Shown here piece after piece: positions 63,683-64,000 of a stretch of DNA of 64,000 nt. The notes below the pieces were generated by a model. It saw only the letters and a list, made by a program, of their open reading frames with translations. It was not told the DNA's origin and made no database searches. How positions within the stretch are numbered: the stretch's first letter is position 1; each line of letters starts with the position of its first letter. The DNA comes from FEN-1219 sp963728995 (lineage in GTDB: Bacteria; Pseudomonadota; Gammaproteobacteria; Steroidobacterales; Rariloculaceae). The stretch covers positions 186,001-250,000 of the forward strand of contig CAVSMD010000005.1 in the NCBI GenBank assembly GCA_963728995.1, read 5' to 3'. Position numbers and translations under genes: made by a program.

Positions 63683-64000
63683 ATGAACGGCAGGCACAGT
63701 GTACTGCTTCCATTGGTTCTGTTCGCGGGTGCAGGTCTCGCAAACGCCACGGAAGTGGCCGTCTGCACGGACCGCGGCCGCGCCGTCTTCGAGCTCGCCG
63801 ACGCCCAGTCTCCGCAGCACGTGGCGAACTTCCTGCGTTATGTGGACATGGCCTACTACGCGGGCACGGTGTTCCACCGCGTGAAACCAGGCTTCGTGGT
63901 CCAGGGCGGTGGCGTCGATCGCCAGCTGCGTGGCCGCGCGACGCTACCCGCCGTGGCCAACGAATCGAGCAACGGCCTGAGCAACCTTCGCGGCACCATT
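63683..64000 (+). CDS. Cyclophilin-type peptidylprolyl isomerase, truncated by window end
   Basis: First 106 residues. Signal peptide (VLLPLVLFAGAGLANA), then the cyclophilin fold: VAVCTDRGRAVFELADAQSP, VANFLRYVDMAYYAGTVFHR, and the active-site segment FHRVKPGFVVQGGG with the catalytic Arg and the FxxxQGG core. Probably a periplasmic PpiA-like folding factor. It reads off the right edge. Confidence 0.88.
   Translation, partial: MNGRHSVLLPLVLFAGAGLANATEVAVCTDRGRAVFELADAQSPQHVANFLRYVDMAYYAGTVFHRVKPGFVVQGGGVDRQLRGRATLPAVANESSNGLSNLRGTI

Noticed and set aside
1..64000. CRISPR arrays, tRNA or rRNA genes, IS elements, prophage genes, replication origin
   Set aside because: No regularly spaced repeats, cloverleaf-like sequence, transposase or phage genes were seen on reading both strands; a tRNA scan would settle the RNA part.

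Overview
The window is GC-rich chromosomal DNA from a Gram-negative bacterium. Outer-membrane barrels, lipoboxes, a tripartite efflux pump, DegP, TypA, MtgA and DgkA all point that way. The family mix (DUF6491, DUF6502 next to DUF5666, repeated DUF6152 pairs, DUF5916, ECF sigma/anti-sigma) suggests a soil or freshwater gammaproteobacterium of the Steroidobacter/Nevskia/Xanthomonas side of the class; the taxonomic placement is inference. I see no rRNA, tRNA, CRISPR array, prophage, IS element or plasmid gene. It reads as ordinary accessory-rich chromosome.

Layout. 1-3.3 kb: RND efflux pump, permease divergent from adaptor and outer-membrane factor, with a symmetric regulatory region between. 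3.4-8.4 kb: a secreted 'PDLSG' protein with DUF6152 partner, two secreted VOC proteins around a periplasmic 5'-nucleotidase, and an RlmN/Cfr-like radical SAM enzyme. 8.5-14.8 kb: LysR regulator, DUF72 protein, and an NHEJ repair module (LigD plus two Ku paralogues). 15-19.6 kb: FG-GAP repeat protein, CAP protein, acyl-CoA dehydrogenase. 19.7-27.3 kb: ArsR/VOC/AHSA1 operon, PPIase-HupE pair, DegP-type protease, DUF6491 protein and a two-component system. 27.3-31.7 kb: deoxyinosine glycosylase, MtgA, and a TlpA/DUF4266/DUF3570/ApbE cassette. 31.9-37.8 kb: large EF-hand membrane protein, M15 peptidase, methyltransferase, Omp85-like barrel, GST. 37.9-42.3 kb: ECF sigma, anti-sigma, small protein and TPR-barrel operon, divergent from a DUF4382 lipoprotein. 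42.4-49.5 kb: TypA, Tat-exported amidohydrolase, lipoprotein, MtrA/DUF4346-like protein and a cation-chloride cotransporter. 49.5-54.9 kb: GNAT-nitrilase fusion with an AmpG-like permease, then an aromatic-acid transporter with a decarboxylase-family amidohydrolase. 54.9-64 kb: SDR, SRPBCC protein, PAP2 phosphatase, a DUF6152-PDLSG-DgkA operon, DUF5916 barrel, DUF6502-DUF5666 pair and a truncated cyclophilin.

About twenty genes are interrupted by one or more single-base frame changes although their conserved motifs survive on both sides. Their spread over unrelated, often housekeeping, genes suggests indel errors in the underlying sequence rather than decay. I annotate each as one CDS spanning the breaks and give approximate break points.

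The most interesting regions are the TlpA/DUF4266/DUF3570/ApbE cassette (28.7-31.7 kb) and the mirror-symmetric tandem-repeat promoters between the divergent RND genes (678-791).
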